A DNA stretch of 5,694 bases from Limnohabitans sp. Its GTDB lineage: Bacteria; Pseudomonadota; Gammaproteobacteria; Burkholderiales; Burkholderiaceae_C. The translations under genes and the position numbers were made by a program. The stretch spans positions 1-5,694 of the forward strand of contig JAKFXJ010000365.1 in the NCBI GenBank assembly GCA_021731425.1. The letters run 5' to 3'. Positions 1 to 5,694 of the stretch are shown here, one piece after another; position 1 is the stretch's first letter; each line of letters begins with the position of its first letter. The notes beneath the pieces are model-generated. The model was not told the origin of the DNA and made no database searches. It was given only the letters and a program-made list of their open reading frames with translations.

Positions 1-423
1 GGCCTCAGCCGCCATGATGTGGGCCAAGGTGCGCAATGACAGCGCATGGTCCAGGGTCACACCCGAGCTCTGCAGCAAGGCTTCTTTGGCCAAAGTCTGC
101 TCGGCGGCCTTGCGGGCACGCAGATAACGCCCCGCCATCAAATGCCCCATCGAATCGAGCAAAGCCGCATGGCTGGCCCGCTCTTTTTGCTGCAGACGCC
201 AGCGCTGCGCCCTTTTGGGCAAGGCCAAAAATGCCGCCAATGCCCGCTGCGCCAGAATCACCAGCAGCACCACCGAGAAGACGGCCAAAACGGCCAAATT
301 GAGCGACAGGTCAATCCGGTGCGGAAACAAAAACAGGGTCACCGTGCCCTGGTTGTTGCCCGCCAGCCAGGCCCCGGCCGCTGCCAAGGCAAACAGAGTC
401 ATGAGCCACAAAGCAGCGCGCAT
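1..423 (-). CDS. hemY: HemY-type inner-membrane protein, N-terminal part (runs off left edge)
   Basis: The frame is open from ATG (423-421) to position 1, giving 141 residues without a stop; the C-terminal part lies outside the window. Residues about 3-21 are a hydrophobic helix (ALWLMTLFALAAAGAWLAG). A short periplasmic-type loop with NNQGTV follows, then a second hydrophobic helix at about 41-62. After it comes a basic, helical stretch with RW..QQKERA and AGRYLRARKAAE (97-108), the usual start of the TPR-like domain. This matches the HemY N-terminal family, a roughly 400-residue protein anchored by two N-terminal helices. The start is well supported: a purine-rich AGGAAGG at 439-433, inside the last codons of hemX, sits 9 nt before the ATG. 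The gene follows hemX by 6 bp, so co-translation is likely. Its biochemical role is not established. It should not be confused with the protoporphyrinogen oxidase of Bacillus also called HemY. Confidence 0.9.
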   Translation of the reverse strand, partial: MRAALWLMTLFALAAAGAWLAGNNQGTVTLFLFPHRIDLSLNLAVLAVFSVVLLVILAQRALAAFLALPKRAQRWRLQQKERASHAALLDSMGHLMAGRYLRARKAAEQTLAKEALLQSSGVTLDHALSLRTLAHIMAAEA

Positions 424-429
424 AGGGGA

Positions 430-1497
430 TTACCTTCCTGCCGCTGCGGTGTTCAAGGCCGTCAGCGAAGCTTCGATGCGCGGCAACTCGGCCGTACGCA
501 CTTGCTCGCTCGTTTGCTCCAGCAACTGCAGCAACTGGGTGGTGCGCCGCGACTGGGGCTCTGCGTAACGGCGCACCAACATGGCTGCGGCCCCCAAGTC
601 ATTGCGCACACCTTCTTTTTGCCGCGCCAACAAACCTAGGCGGGCATTGAGCAGTTTGAGTTTGAGATTCTCACGCAAGAAAAAAGCCTGCTCGGGCGAA
701 AGCAAAGCCGCCTCGGGCGCGTCGATGCGGCTGAAACGCACCAAACCCTTGACCTCATCCAACATCCGCGTGAGGCCATTCATCCACCAGGTGGGCGGCG
801 TTTGCTCGCCCGAAGCCACAGCCTGCTCACGGATCTGGCTTTGCGAGGCACGCGCCCCGTTGGCCAGCGCCAAGCCCTCCACCAAGGCCACCCCTTCGTC
901 GAGTTTGTTCATGAGGCCTGGAATGTCAAAGGTCGGCAAGCTTTTGAGTCGCTCCAGATCTTTTTCAAGGGCCCGGGCGACCGGCGTCAGACGCGGCTGC
1001 GCGGCACGCTGCACCCGCTTTTGCGCAGACTGCAAGGCCGCCAGTAAGGGCTCGGTGCTACCGGTCATTTGGGCTTGCTGCTGCGCAATGCGCAAGGCCG
1101 ACTCGATGTCCACCACCAAGGTTTCATCGCGCGAGCGCGACAGGCTTTGCATCAACTCTTCCAACTGGGTGCGCTGCAAAGCCACCTCGGAGAGGCGGGC
1201 CTCCATGAGCGAGACGCGGGCGGCGCTGTCTTGCACGATTTCCTGTGATTGCTTGGCCCAGGTTTTGGCCTCCAGCGCCTGCAAACCTGTGTCGGCACTT
1301 TGGCGGGCCAGTTGTTCCTGGATGCGTGAGAGTTTTTGCCACATCAGCAGCGACACCCCCAAGGCGATCACAGCCACAGCCCCCAATACGGCCACAAGCC
1401 AACGGGGGGGCCATGCAGACGGCAGGGCCTTGGGCGAATCGGTCACAGGCTGGGCCTTGGGTTCGCTGTCGATGGCAGTGTCAATTGGGAAGGTCAT
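430..1497 (-). CDS. hemX: HemX family membrane protein (often labelled uroporphyrin-III C-methyltransferase)
   Basis: This is a 355-residue protein with a HemX layout. Residues 1-33 are a short, proline-rich cytoplasmic tail. One transmembrane helix spans about 34-53 (LVAVLGAVAVIALGVSLLMW). A long Gln/Glu-rich helical, probably coiled-coil stretch covers about 55-125. The conserved block VVDIESALRIAQQQAQM follows at about 128-144, and the family signature LSPEQAFFLRENLKLKLLNA at 266-285. No glycine-rich SAM-binding motifs of CobA/CysG-type methyltransferases are visible, so the methyltransferase label common in databases is not supported here. The protein is likely a single-pass inner-membrane scaffold facing the periplasm; its true function is unknown. 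ATG at 1497-1495 overlaps the hemD TGA as ATGA. No good Shine-Dalgarno lies in the 20 nt upstream, so expression probably relies on ribosomes finishing hemD. The stop is TAA at 432-430. Family assignment is firm, function is not. Confidence 0.9.
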   Translation of the reverse strand: MTFPIDTAIDSEPKAQPVTDSPKALPSAWPPRWLVAVLGAVAVIALGVSLLMWQKLSRIQEQLARQSADTGLQALEAKTWAKQSQEIVQDSAARVSLMEARLSEVALQRTQLEELMQSLSRSRDETLVVDIESALRIAQQQAQMTGSTEPLLAALQSAQKRVQRAAQPRLTPVARALEKDLERLKSLPTFDIPGLMNKLDEGVALVEGLALANGARASQSQIREQAVASGEQTPPTWWMNGLTRMLDEVKGLVRFSRIDAPEAALLSPEQAFFLRENLKLKLLNARLGLLARQKEGVRNDLGAAAMLVRRYAEPQSRRTTQLLQLLEQTSEQVRTAELPRIEASLTALNTAAAGR

Positions 1498-2318
1498 GTG
1501 AGTGATTTTATCGACTGAGCCTGCGCGTCGATGCTTGCAGGCACCAGATCGACCCGCCCCCAGCCCAACTGATGCAGCCGCTGCGCAATGCGGGGGTGCG
1601 TGGCCAGCGCCCGCGCCTGCGTCAAAGACAGGTCGGGGCAGGCCAACAAAAGGTGCTGCGCCGCCTCAGAACTGCTGAACAGCCAAGCACTGCCGTCGGC
1701 CACAGCTTGCCGCGCCAGGCTTTGCTGCGCTGGGGTCAACACGGGGGCCTGACGCACATAGGCCACGGCTTGCAAGACATTCAGACCCGCTTTTTCGAGC
1801 TGCTGCGCCAGCCAGTCACGCCCCGCGAGTTGCCCCCGGGCATCGGCACCACGCACGATCAACACAGAAGGCTTGGATGGCGTTGAGGCGATCGACGCCT
1901 GCACCCGGTGCGCCACCAAGTCCCACAAGGCTTCCGAATCGAACTGGGGCGCGTCCTCTCCCGGCGAGTCGATCAGAGCCTCAGGCCAGCCAGCCGCCAG
2001 CAAAGCGGCACGGGTGCCGGGGCCGGTCGACCAAGCGCGGCAGCGGGGCATCGGCTGGTTTGTTGGTCGGGCCGCCATGAAAAAACGCACCGCATTGGCA
2101 CTCACAAACATCAGCGCCATGTGCCGAGGGACGTCCCGCCAAGCCTGCGCCAAATCCTTGGGGTCTGGCAAAGCGGCAATCTCGATCAAGGGCAAGGCAT
2201 CACAAGGCACACCGCGTGACAACAAAGCTTCGGCCCAAGCCTGGGCCTCACGCCCGGGCCGGGTCACGATCACCCGCCAATGTGCAGCGGAAACAGAAGT
2301 GTCAGACGCCAGCGCCAT
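1494..2318 (-). CDS. hemD: Uroporphyrinogen-III synthase
   Basis: This cytoplasmic enzyme closes hydroxymethylbilane with inversion of ring D to give uroporphyrinogen III. The 274 residues fit the family's usual 240-270. HemD is poorly conserved, but its landmarks appear in order: VIVTRPGRE (16-24), FVSANAVRFF (71-80), TGPGTRAALLAAG (98-110), DSEALW (127-132), VLIVRGADARGQL (152-164), then AVAYVRQ (184-190), FSSSEAAQHLL (214-224) and THPRIAQRL (240-248). These correspond to the two alternating Rossmann-like lobes around the active-site cleft. The frame stays open upstream to 2576, but that part overlaps hemC and reads as low-complexity Arg/Gly-rich shadow, so ATG at 2318 was chosen, 13 residues before the first conserved strand. 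The only Shine-Dalgarno is GAGG at 2334-2331, overlapping the hemC stop and 12 nt from the ATG, longer than optimal. A possible hairpin at the start is listed separately. The gene follows hemC by 14 bp and overlaps hemX by 4 bp. Confidence 0.94.
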   Translation of the reverse strand: MALASDTSVSAAHWRVIVTRPGREAQAWAEALLSRGVPCDALPLIEIAALPDPKDLAQAWRDVPRHMALMFVSANAVRFFMAARPTNQPMPRCRAWSTGPGTRAALLAAGWPEALIDSPGEDAPQFDSEALWDLVAHRVQASIASTPSKPSVLIVRGADARGQLAGRDWLAQQLEKAGLNVLQAVAYVRQAPVLTPAQQSLARQAVADGSAWLFSSSEAAQHLLLACPDLSLTQARALATHPRIAQRLHQLGWGRVDLVPASIDAQAQSIKSLT

Positions 2319-2329
2319 GTCAGCGCCAG
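2309..2329 (-). promoter_or_regulatory. Possible mRNA hairpin presenting the hemD start codon in its loop
   Basis: On the minus strand CTGGCGC (2329-2323) can pair with GCGCTGG (2315-2309) through five G-C pairs and two G-U wobbles. The loop between them is TGACATG (2322-2316) and contains the hemD ATG. The Shine-Dalgarno-like GAGG (2334-2331) sits one base before the stem. Such a fold would bring GAGG close to a start codon that is otherwise 12 nt away, or it could slow initiation. The arms also derive from a direct repeat, TGGCGCTG twice at 11-nt spacing. The pairing is seen in the sequence; any regulatory effect is a guess, and short GC-rich stems are common in such DNA. Confidence 0.25.
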
Positions 2330-2332
2330 ACC

Positions 2333-3250
2333 TCAATGCGCTCCGCCGTTGCGCAAAGCTTGCGCCACGCTCAGGCCCAGCGCCTCGGCGGCTTGCAGGC
2401 CATCGGTGCTGGCTTGTGCGTCGGCCGTGACCAAGGTGGTTGCGCCTTCCGGGTCGCCCCAGGCCGCTTGCAGCTTGAGCACACCGCCCTCGATGGTCGC
2501 GTGCGCAGCCAAAGGCATGGAGCAGCTGCCACCCATGGCGCGGCTCACCGCCCTCTCGGCCGCCACGCGCCGCCAAGAGGGGGCATCGGCCAGTTGCGCG
2601 AGCAAGACACGTAAATCAGCCCGGTCGCTGCGGATTTCAATGCCCAAAGCGCCCTGCCCTGCGGCAGGCAACATTTGATCGATTTCAAAAATATGGCGAA
2701 TCCGCTCGCTCATCTCCAGACGCTTGAGGCCCGCTGCCGCCAGCACAATGCCCGCGTACTGGCCTTCGTCGAGTTTGCGCAGGCGTGTGTCCAGGTTGCC
2801 GCGCAGGGGCTCGATTTTCAAGTCGGGGCGCAGCGCCCGAAGCAGCACCGTGCGGCGCAGGCTCGATGTGCCCACCACTGCGCCTGGAGGCAAGTCTTCC
2901 AGTCGGGCGTATTGCGACGACACCCAAGCGTCGCGGGGGTCTTCGCGCTCCATCACGCAAGCCAGCTCAAAACCCTCGGGCATGTCCATGGGCACATCCT
3001 TGAGCGAATGCACCGCGATGTCGGCGTGGCCCTCTTGCAGCGCGACTTCGAGTTCCTTGACGAACAGGCCCTTGCCACCCACTTTGGACAGGCTGCGGTC
3101 CAGGATTTGGTCGCCCTGGGTCGTCATGCCCAGCAACTTGACCGAACAGCCAAGCCCCTCCAGCAGCGATTTGACATGTTCGGCTTGCCACAAAGCCAAC
3201 CGACTTTCACGGGTGGCAATGACGATGGCGGGCAGTGTGGACTCGGTCAC
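2333..3250 (-). CDS. hemC: Hydroxymethylbilane synthase (porphobilinogen deaminase)
   Basis: This cytoplasmic enzyme joins four porphobilinogen units into hydroxymethylbilane using a covalently bound dipyrromethane cofactor. With the GTG start at 3250-3248 it has 305 residues, typical of the family. Landmarks are complete: [12 protein letters not shown] near the N terminus (12-23), [13 protein letters not shown] (56-68), HSLKDVP (81-87) carrying the catalytic Asp at 85, GTSSLRR (127-133), [12 protein letters not shown] (149-160) with the cofactor-binding arginines, [10 protein letters not shown] (196-205), and [10 protein letters not shown] with the cofactor-anchoring Cys at 243. The start is ambiguous. 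GTG has GAGGA at 3263-3259, 8 nt away. An in-frame TTG at 3265-3263 would add five residues (MRNLA) and has its own GAGG at 3277-3274, also 8 nt away. GTG is preferred because it is the stronger codon and the conserved domain begins only about nine residues later. Stop TGA at 2335-2333. It heads the hem operon and diverges from ppc. Confidence 0.96.
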   Translation of the reverse strand: MTESTLPAIVIATRESRLALWQAEHVKSLLEGLGCSVKLLGMTTQGDQILDRSLSKVGGKGLFVKELEVALQEGHADIAVHSLKDVPMDMPEGFELACVMEREDPRDAWVSSQYARLEDLPPGAVVGTSSLRRTVLLRALRPDLKIEPLRGNLDTRLRKLDEGQYAGIVLAAAGLKRLEMSERIRHIFEIDQMLPAAGQGALGIEIRSDRADLRVLLAQLADAPSWRRVAAERAVSRAMGGSCSMPLAAHATIEGGVLKLQAAWGDPEGATTLVTADAQASTDGLQAAEALGLSVAQALRNGGAH

Positions 3251-3259
3251 AGCAAGGTT

Positions 3260-3287
3260 CCTCAAAGATTTGACCTCATCAATTTGA
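3260..3287 (-). repeat. Tandem 14-bp repeat duplicating the hemC ribosome-binding region
   Basis: Read on the minus strand, two adjacent 14-mers occupy 3287-3274 (TCAAATTGATGAGG) and 3273-3260 (TCAAATCTTTGAGG). They match at 11 of 14 positions, differing only in the three central bases. Each copy ends in a Shine-Dalgarno-like TGAGG. The upstream copy is 8 nt from an in-frame TTG (3265-3263), itself inside the second copy. The downstream copy serves the GTG at 3250. It therefore bears directly on which start codon hemC uses. Confidence 0.6.
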
Positions 3288-3295
3288 AATCAAAT
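3282..3295. repeat. Short inverted repeat upstream of hemC
   Basis: ATTTGA (3282-3287) and TCAAAT (3290-3295) are perfect complements around an AA centre, giving a 14-bp operator-like dyad. It overlaps the outer copy of the hemC leader repeat and would lie in the 5' untranslated region or promoter of hemC. It could be a protein-binding site or a weak RNA stem; its AT-rich six-base arms can also arise by chance. Confidence 0.3.
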
Positions 3296-3317
3296 GGTAA
3301 TTTTGTCGCTCATGTCG

Positions 3318-3327
3318 ATGCTAGCAT
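3318..3327. repeat. Perfect 10-bp palindrome in the hemC-ppc gap
   Basis: ATGCTAGCAT reads the same on both strands and has no spacer. CATG tetramers flank or overlap it at 3311-3314 and 3325-3328. It sits about 68 bp before the hemC GTG and about 86 bp before the ppc ATG, a position that could suit a shared operator. A 10-bp palindrome in 160 bp is only mildly unlikely by chance, so it is recorded as a candidate only. Confidence 0.25.
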
Positions 3328-3341
3328 GGCGTCTAGGCTAA

Positions 3342-3347
3342 TTGACA
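3342..3347 (+). promoter_or_regulatory. ppc: Candidate -35 element for ppc (TTGACA)
   Basis: TTGACA is an exact match to the sigma-70 -35 consensus and lies 65 bp before the ppc ATG, a sensible distance. The hexamers 16-19 bp downstream (around 3364-3372, GGCCACAAC) do not resemble TATAAT, so the promoter is incomplete as seen. It may need an activator, have a degenerate -10, or be coincidence. Confidence 0.25.
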
Positions 3348-3412
3348 CTTTGCGAACACAACTGGCCACAACCCGCGCCAACGTAATTCACTCCCTCAGT
3401 CCAGATTCAACG

Positions 3413-5694
3413 ATGAAACAGGCCACCCCAGTCACCGCTTTGCCCTCCACCAGCACCGTGAGTAGCCCTCGCGAAAAGCGCGACAGCGAACGCCCCCTGG
3501 TCGAGGACATCCGCCTGCTCGGCCGCATTCTGGGCGATGTGATCCGGATGCAAGAAGGGCCCGAGGCTTACGAGTTGGTTGAGCAAATTCGCAAGCTTTC
3601 GGTAGCTTTCAGGCGCCATGCCGACCACGAAGCCGACAAGGCCCTGAAAAAACTGCTCAAAAGCCTGCCCGGTGACCGCGCCGTGAGTGTGATCCGCGCC
3701 TTCACCTACTTTTCACACCTTGCCAACTTGGCCGAAGACCGCCACCACATCCGCCGTCGCGCCATCCACGAGCGGGCAGGCCACACCCAAGAAGGCAGCA
3801 TCGACGTGGCGCTGCAGCGCCTGCGCTGGGCGGGCATCACACCCAAAAGCATCTCGGACATGCTGGCCACCAGCTTCGTCTCGCCCGTGCTCACCGCCCA
3901 CCCGACCGAAGTTCAGCGCAAAAGCATTCTGGACGCCGAGCGCGACATTGCCCACCTGCTGACCGAGCGCGACGCCATCAAGGCCCGCGCTGCAGCTGTG
4001 AACGCCGCCAAGGACGCGCTCAGCCCCAAAGAGCTGGCCGCCAACGAACAACAAATCCGTGCCCGCGTGATGCAGCTGTGGCAAACGCGTTTGCTGCGCT
4101 TTACCAAACTGACCGTGGCCGACGAGATCGAAAACGCACTGAGCTATTACGAAGCCACCTTTTTGCGCGAGATTCCCAAACTCTATGCCGAGTTGGAACA
4201 AGCCCTGCCCGGCCAGCCGATTGCCAGCTTTTTGCGCATGGGCCAGTGGATTGGTGGCGACCGCGACGGCAATCCCAATGTGACCGCGCAAACGCTGGAA
4301 CACGCCATGACCCGCCAATGCGACGTGGCCCTGCGCCACTACCTGACCGAGGTGCACTTTTTGGGCGGCGAGCTGTCGCTGTCGGCCATGCTGGTGCCTT
4401 TTGGCCCCGAGATGCTGGCCCTGGCCGAGCGCTCACCCGACACCAACGAACACCGCCAAGACGAGCCCTACCGCCGGGCCCTCACGGGCATGTACGCCCG
4501 ACTGGCCGCCACCTTGAAAAAACTCACAGGCGGTGACGCGGCACGTCATGCTGTGGCCCCACAAAACCCCTATGCCAGTGCCGAGGAATTTTTGGTCGAT
4601 TTGCGGATCATCGAAGCATCTTTGTACAGCCACCATGCCGAAGCCCTGGTCGCACAGCGCCTGCACCCACTGATCCGCGCAGTCGAGGTGTTTGGCTTCC
4701 ATCTGGCCACGGTGGACCTGCGCCAAAGCTCGGACCAACACGAAGCCGTGGTGGGCGAACTGCTGAGCATCGCACGCGTGGAGAAAAACTACCGCCAACT
4801 TGACGAGCATGCCAAACAAGCGCTGCTGCTGGGCCTCTTGAACGACGCCCGCCCGCTGCGCGTGCCAGGAGCCGACTACAGCGCCCACACAGTCTCTGAG
4901 CTGGCCATTTTTGACACCGCGCAACGCATGCTGCAAAGCTTCGGCAGGCAGGCCATCCGCCACTACATCATCAGCCACACCGAAACCGTGAGCGACTTGC
5001 TGGAAGTGCTGCTGCTGCAAAAAGAAGTGGGCCTGCTGCGCGGCACGCTGGACGCACAGGCGCATAACGACCTGATCGTGGTGCCGCTGTTCGAGACGAT
5101 TGAGGACCTGCGCAATGCCGCGCCCATCATGCGCGACTTCTATGCCCTGCCCGGCGTGGCCGCGCTGGTGGCCCGCTCAGGCGGCGAACAAGACATCATG
5201 CTGGGTTACTCCGACAGCAACAAAGACGGTGGCATCTTCACCAGCAACTGGGAGTTGTACCGCGCCGAAATTGCCTTGGTGGAATTGTTCGACAAACTCA
5301 AGGGCAGCCACGGCATCACCTTGCGCATGTTCCATGGCCGAGGCGGCACTGTGGGCCGGGGCGGCGGCCCGAGCTACCAGGCCATCTTGGCGCAGCCCCC
5401 GGGCACCGTGCGCGGGCAGATCCGCCTGACCGAACAAGGCGAAGTCATTGGCTCTAAATACGCCAACCCCGAAATCGGCCGCCGCAACCTCGAAACCCTG
5501 GTCGCCGCCACTTTGGAAGCCACACTGCTGCAACCCACCAAGCCCGCCACACGGGCCTTTCTGGACGCCGCGGCCGAACTGTCTGAGGCCAGCATGGTCG
5601 CCTACCGTTCCTTGGTGTACGAGACCTCGGGCTTCACCGACTACTTTTTTGGGTCCACGCCGCTCAAGGAACTGACCCAGCTGAACATCGGCTC
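3413..5694 (+). CDS. ppc: Phosphoenolpyruvate carboxylase (C-terminal part beyond right edge)
   Basis: Ppc adds bicarbonate to phosphoenolpyruvate, giving oxaloacetate and phosphate; it is a cytoplasmic, usually tetrameric anaplerotic enzyme. The frame is open from ATG 3413 to the window end, 760 full codons; full-length proteins have about 880-950 residues. Motifs appear in order: [16 protein letters not shown] near residue 30; FSHLANLAE (100-108); VLTAHPTE (159-166) with the catalytic His at 163; [11 protein letters not shown] (281-291); [13 protein letters not shown] (428-440) with a conserved Arg at 437; [21 protein letters not shown] (598-607) with Lys 604; and [12 protein letters not shown] (640-651). 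In the last motif His 641 is catalytic, Arg 643 is in the substrate loop, and Arg 649 matches Arg587 of the E. coli enzyme, which binds the inhibitor aspartate. The remaining aspartate-site residues lie beyond the window. The interval from Lys 604 to His 641 is 37 residues, against 33 recalled for E. coli. No strong Shine-Dalgarno precedes the ATG, so the start is likely but not certain. Confidence 0.96.
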   Translation, partial: MKQATPVTALPSTSTVSSPREKRDSERPLVEDIRLLGRILGDVIRMQEGPEAYELVEQIRKLSVAFRRHADHEADKALKKLLKSLPGDRAVSVIRAFTYFSHLANLAEDRHHIRRRAIHERAGHTQEGSIDVALQRLRWAGITPKSISDMLATSFVSPVLTAHPTEVQRKSILDAERDIAHLLTERDAIKARAAAVNAAKDALSPKELAANEQQIRARVMQLWQTRLLRFTKLTVADEIENALSYYEATFLREIPKLYAELEQALPGQPIASFLRMGQWIGGDRDGNPNVTAQTLEHAMTRQCDVALRHYLTEVHFLGGELSLSAMLVPFGPEMLALAERSPDTNEHRQDEPYRRALTGMYARLAATLKKLTGGDAARHAVAPQNPYASAEEFLVDLRIIEASLYSHHAEALVAQRLHPLIRAVEVFGFHLATVDLRQSSDQHEAVVGELLSIARVEKNYRQLDEHAKQALLLGLLNDARPLRVPGADYSAHTVSELAIFDTAQRMLQSFGRQAIRHYIISHTETVSDLLEVLLLQKEVGLLRGTLDAQAHNDLIVVPLFETIEDLRNAAPIMRDFYALPGVAALVARSGGEQDIMLGYSDSNKDGGIFTSNWELYRAEIALVELFDKLKGSHGITLRMFHGRGGTVGRGGGPSYQAILAQPPGTVRGQIRLTEQGEVIGSKYANPEIGRRNLETLVAATLEATLLQPTKPATRAFLDAAAELSEASMVAYRSLVYETSGFTDYFFGSTPLKELTQLNIG

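Larger units (their letters stand above)
3251..3412. promoter_or_regulatory. Divergent intergenic region between hemC and ppc
   Basis: These 162 bp separate the preferred hemC start (minus) from the ppc start (plus), so promoters for both transcripts are expected here. The segment about 3263-3360 is visibly more AT-rich than the flanking genes, as expected for promoter DNA. It holds the hemC leader repeat, two short inverted repeats and a TTGACA hexamer, each listed separately. No complete sigma-70 promoter with good -35, -10 and spacing was found by eye on either strand. No open frame of note, tRNA or riboswitch is visible. The 50 bp before the ppc ATG also lack a clear Shine-Dalgarno. Confidence 0.6.

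Noticed and set aside
2..302. Plus-strand small open frames over the hemY region
   Set aside because: They oppose the intact hemY N-terminus, which has a good Shine-Dalgarno, two membrane helices and family motifs; the plus-strand products are Pro/Ala/Arg-rich shadows.
430..1497. hemX as an active SAM-dependent uroporphyrinogen methyltransferase
   Set aside because: The protein is a single-pass membrane protein with a coiled coil and shows none of the glycine-rich SAM-binding motifs of CobA/CysG enzymes; the database name is historical.
581..1501. Long plus-strand open frame (306 codons) antisense to hemX
   Set aside because: The product is rich in Ser, Arg, Ala and Cys with no recognisable domain. 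It is the mirror of a clear hemX frame, and long antisense frames are expected in GC-rich coding DNA.
2319..2576. N-terminal extension of hemD up to an in-frame start at 2576
   Set aside because: These 86 codons overlap the conserved C-terminal hemC region in another frame and read as Arg/Gly/Ala-rich low complexity; the HemD fold begins after ATG 2318.
3713..4357. Minus-strand open frame (214 codons) antisense to ppc
   Set aside because: Ppc motifs on the plus strand, including the catalytic His region, are continuous through this stretch; the antisense product resembles no known family and is a codon-bias shadow.
4433..5065. Minus-strand open frame (210 codons) antisense to ppc
   Set aside because: It is opposite intact Ppc coding sequence, has a Gln/His/Val-rich composition typical of reverse-strand shadows, and has no supported start signal.

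Overview
This window looks like ordinary chromosomal housekeeping DNA from a GC-rich betaproteobacterium, most likely order Burkholderiales and plausibly Comamonadaceae (Limnohabitans, Rhodoferax or Acidovorax-like). The placement rests on protein style and gene order: the HemC cofactor loop reads [10 protein letters not shown], the Ppc active-site segment reads [10 protein letters not shown], and hemCDXY lies head-to-head with ppc. It is inferred by eye and was not tested by any search.

Layout. From about 3250 down to position 1, four genes lie on the minus strand in the order hemC, hemD, hemX, hemY; hemY runs off the left edge. They are packed as an operon: 14 bp between hemC and hemD, a 4-bp ATGA overlap between hemD and hemX, and 6 bp between hemX and hemY. 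On the plus strand, ppc starts at 3413 and runs off the right edge intact, lacking roughly its last fifth. The 162-bp gap between the hemC and ppc starts (3251-3412) is the only non-coding stretch of any size and must hold the divergent start signals.

Function. HemC and HemD are consecutive tetrapyrrole enzymes: porphobilinogen to hydroxymethylbilane, then hydroxymethylbilane to uroporphyrinogen III, the precursor of haem, sirohaem and cobalamin. HemX and HemY are inner-membrane proteins that travel with them in proteobacteria; their roles are poorly defined, and this hemY is not the oxidase that shares the name. Ppc carboxylates phosphoenolpyruvate to oxaloacetate, refilling the TCA cycle. 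No direct mechanistic link between ppc and the hem genes is visible beyond shared upstream DNA.

No mobile element, CRISPR array, tRNA, rRNA or clearly novel system was seen. The points worth a second look are small and concern translation starts: a tandemly duplicated leader with two Shine-Dalgarno sequences and two candidate starts in front of hemC, a possible hairpin that places the hemD start codon in its loop, and a hemX start with no visible Shine-Dalgarno.
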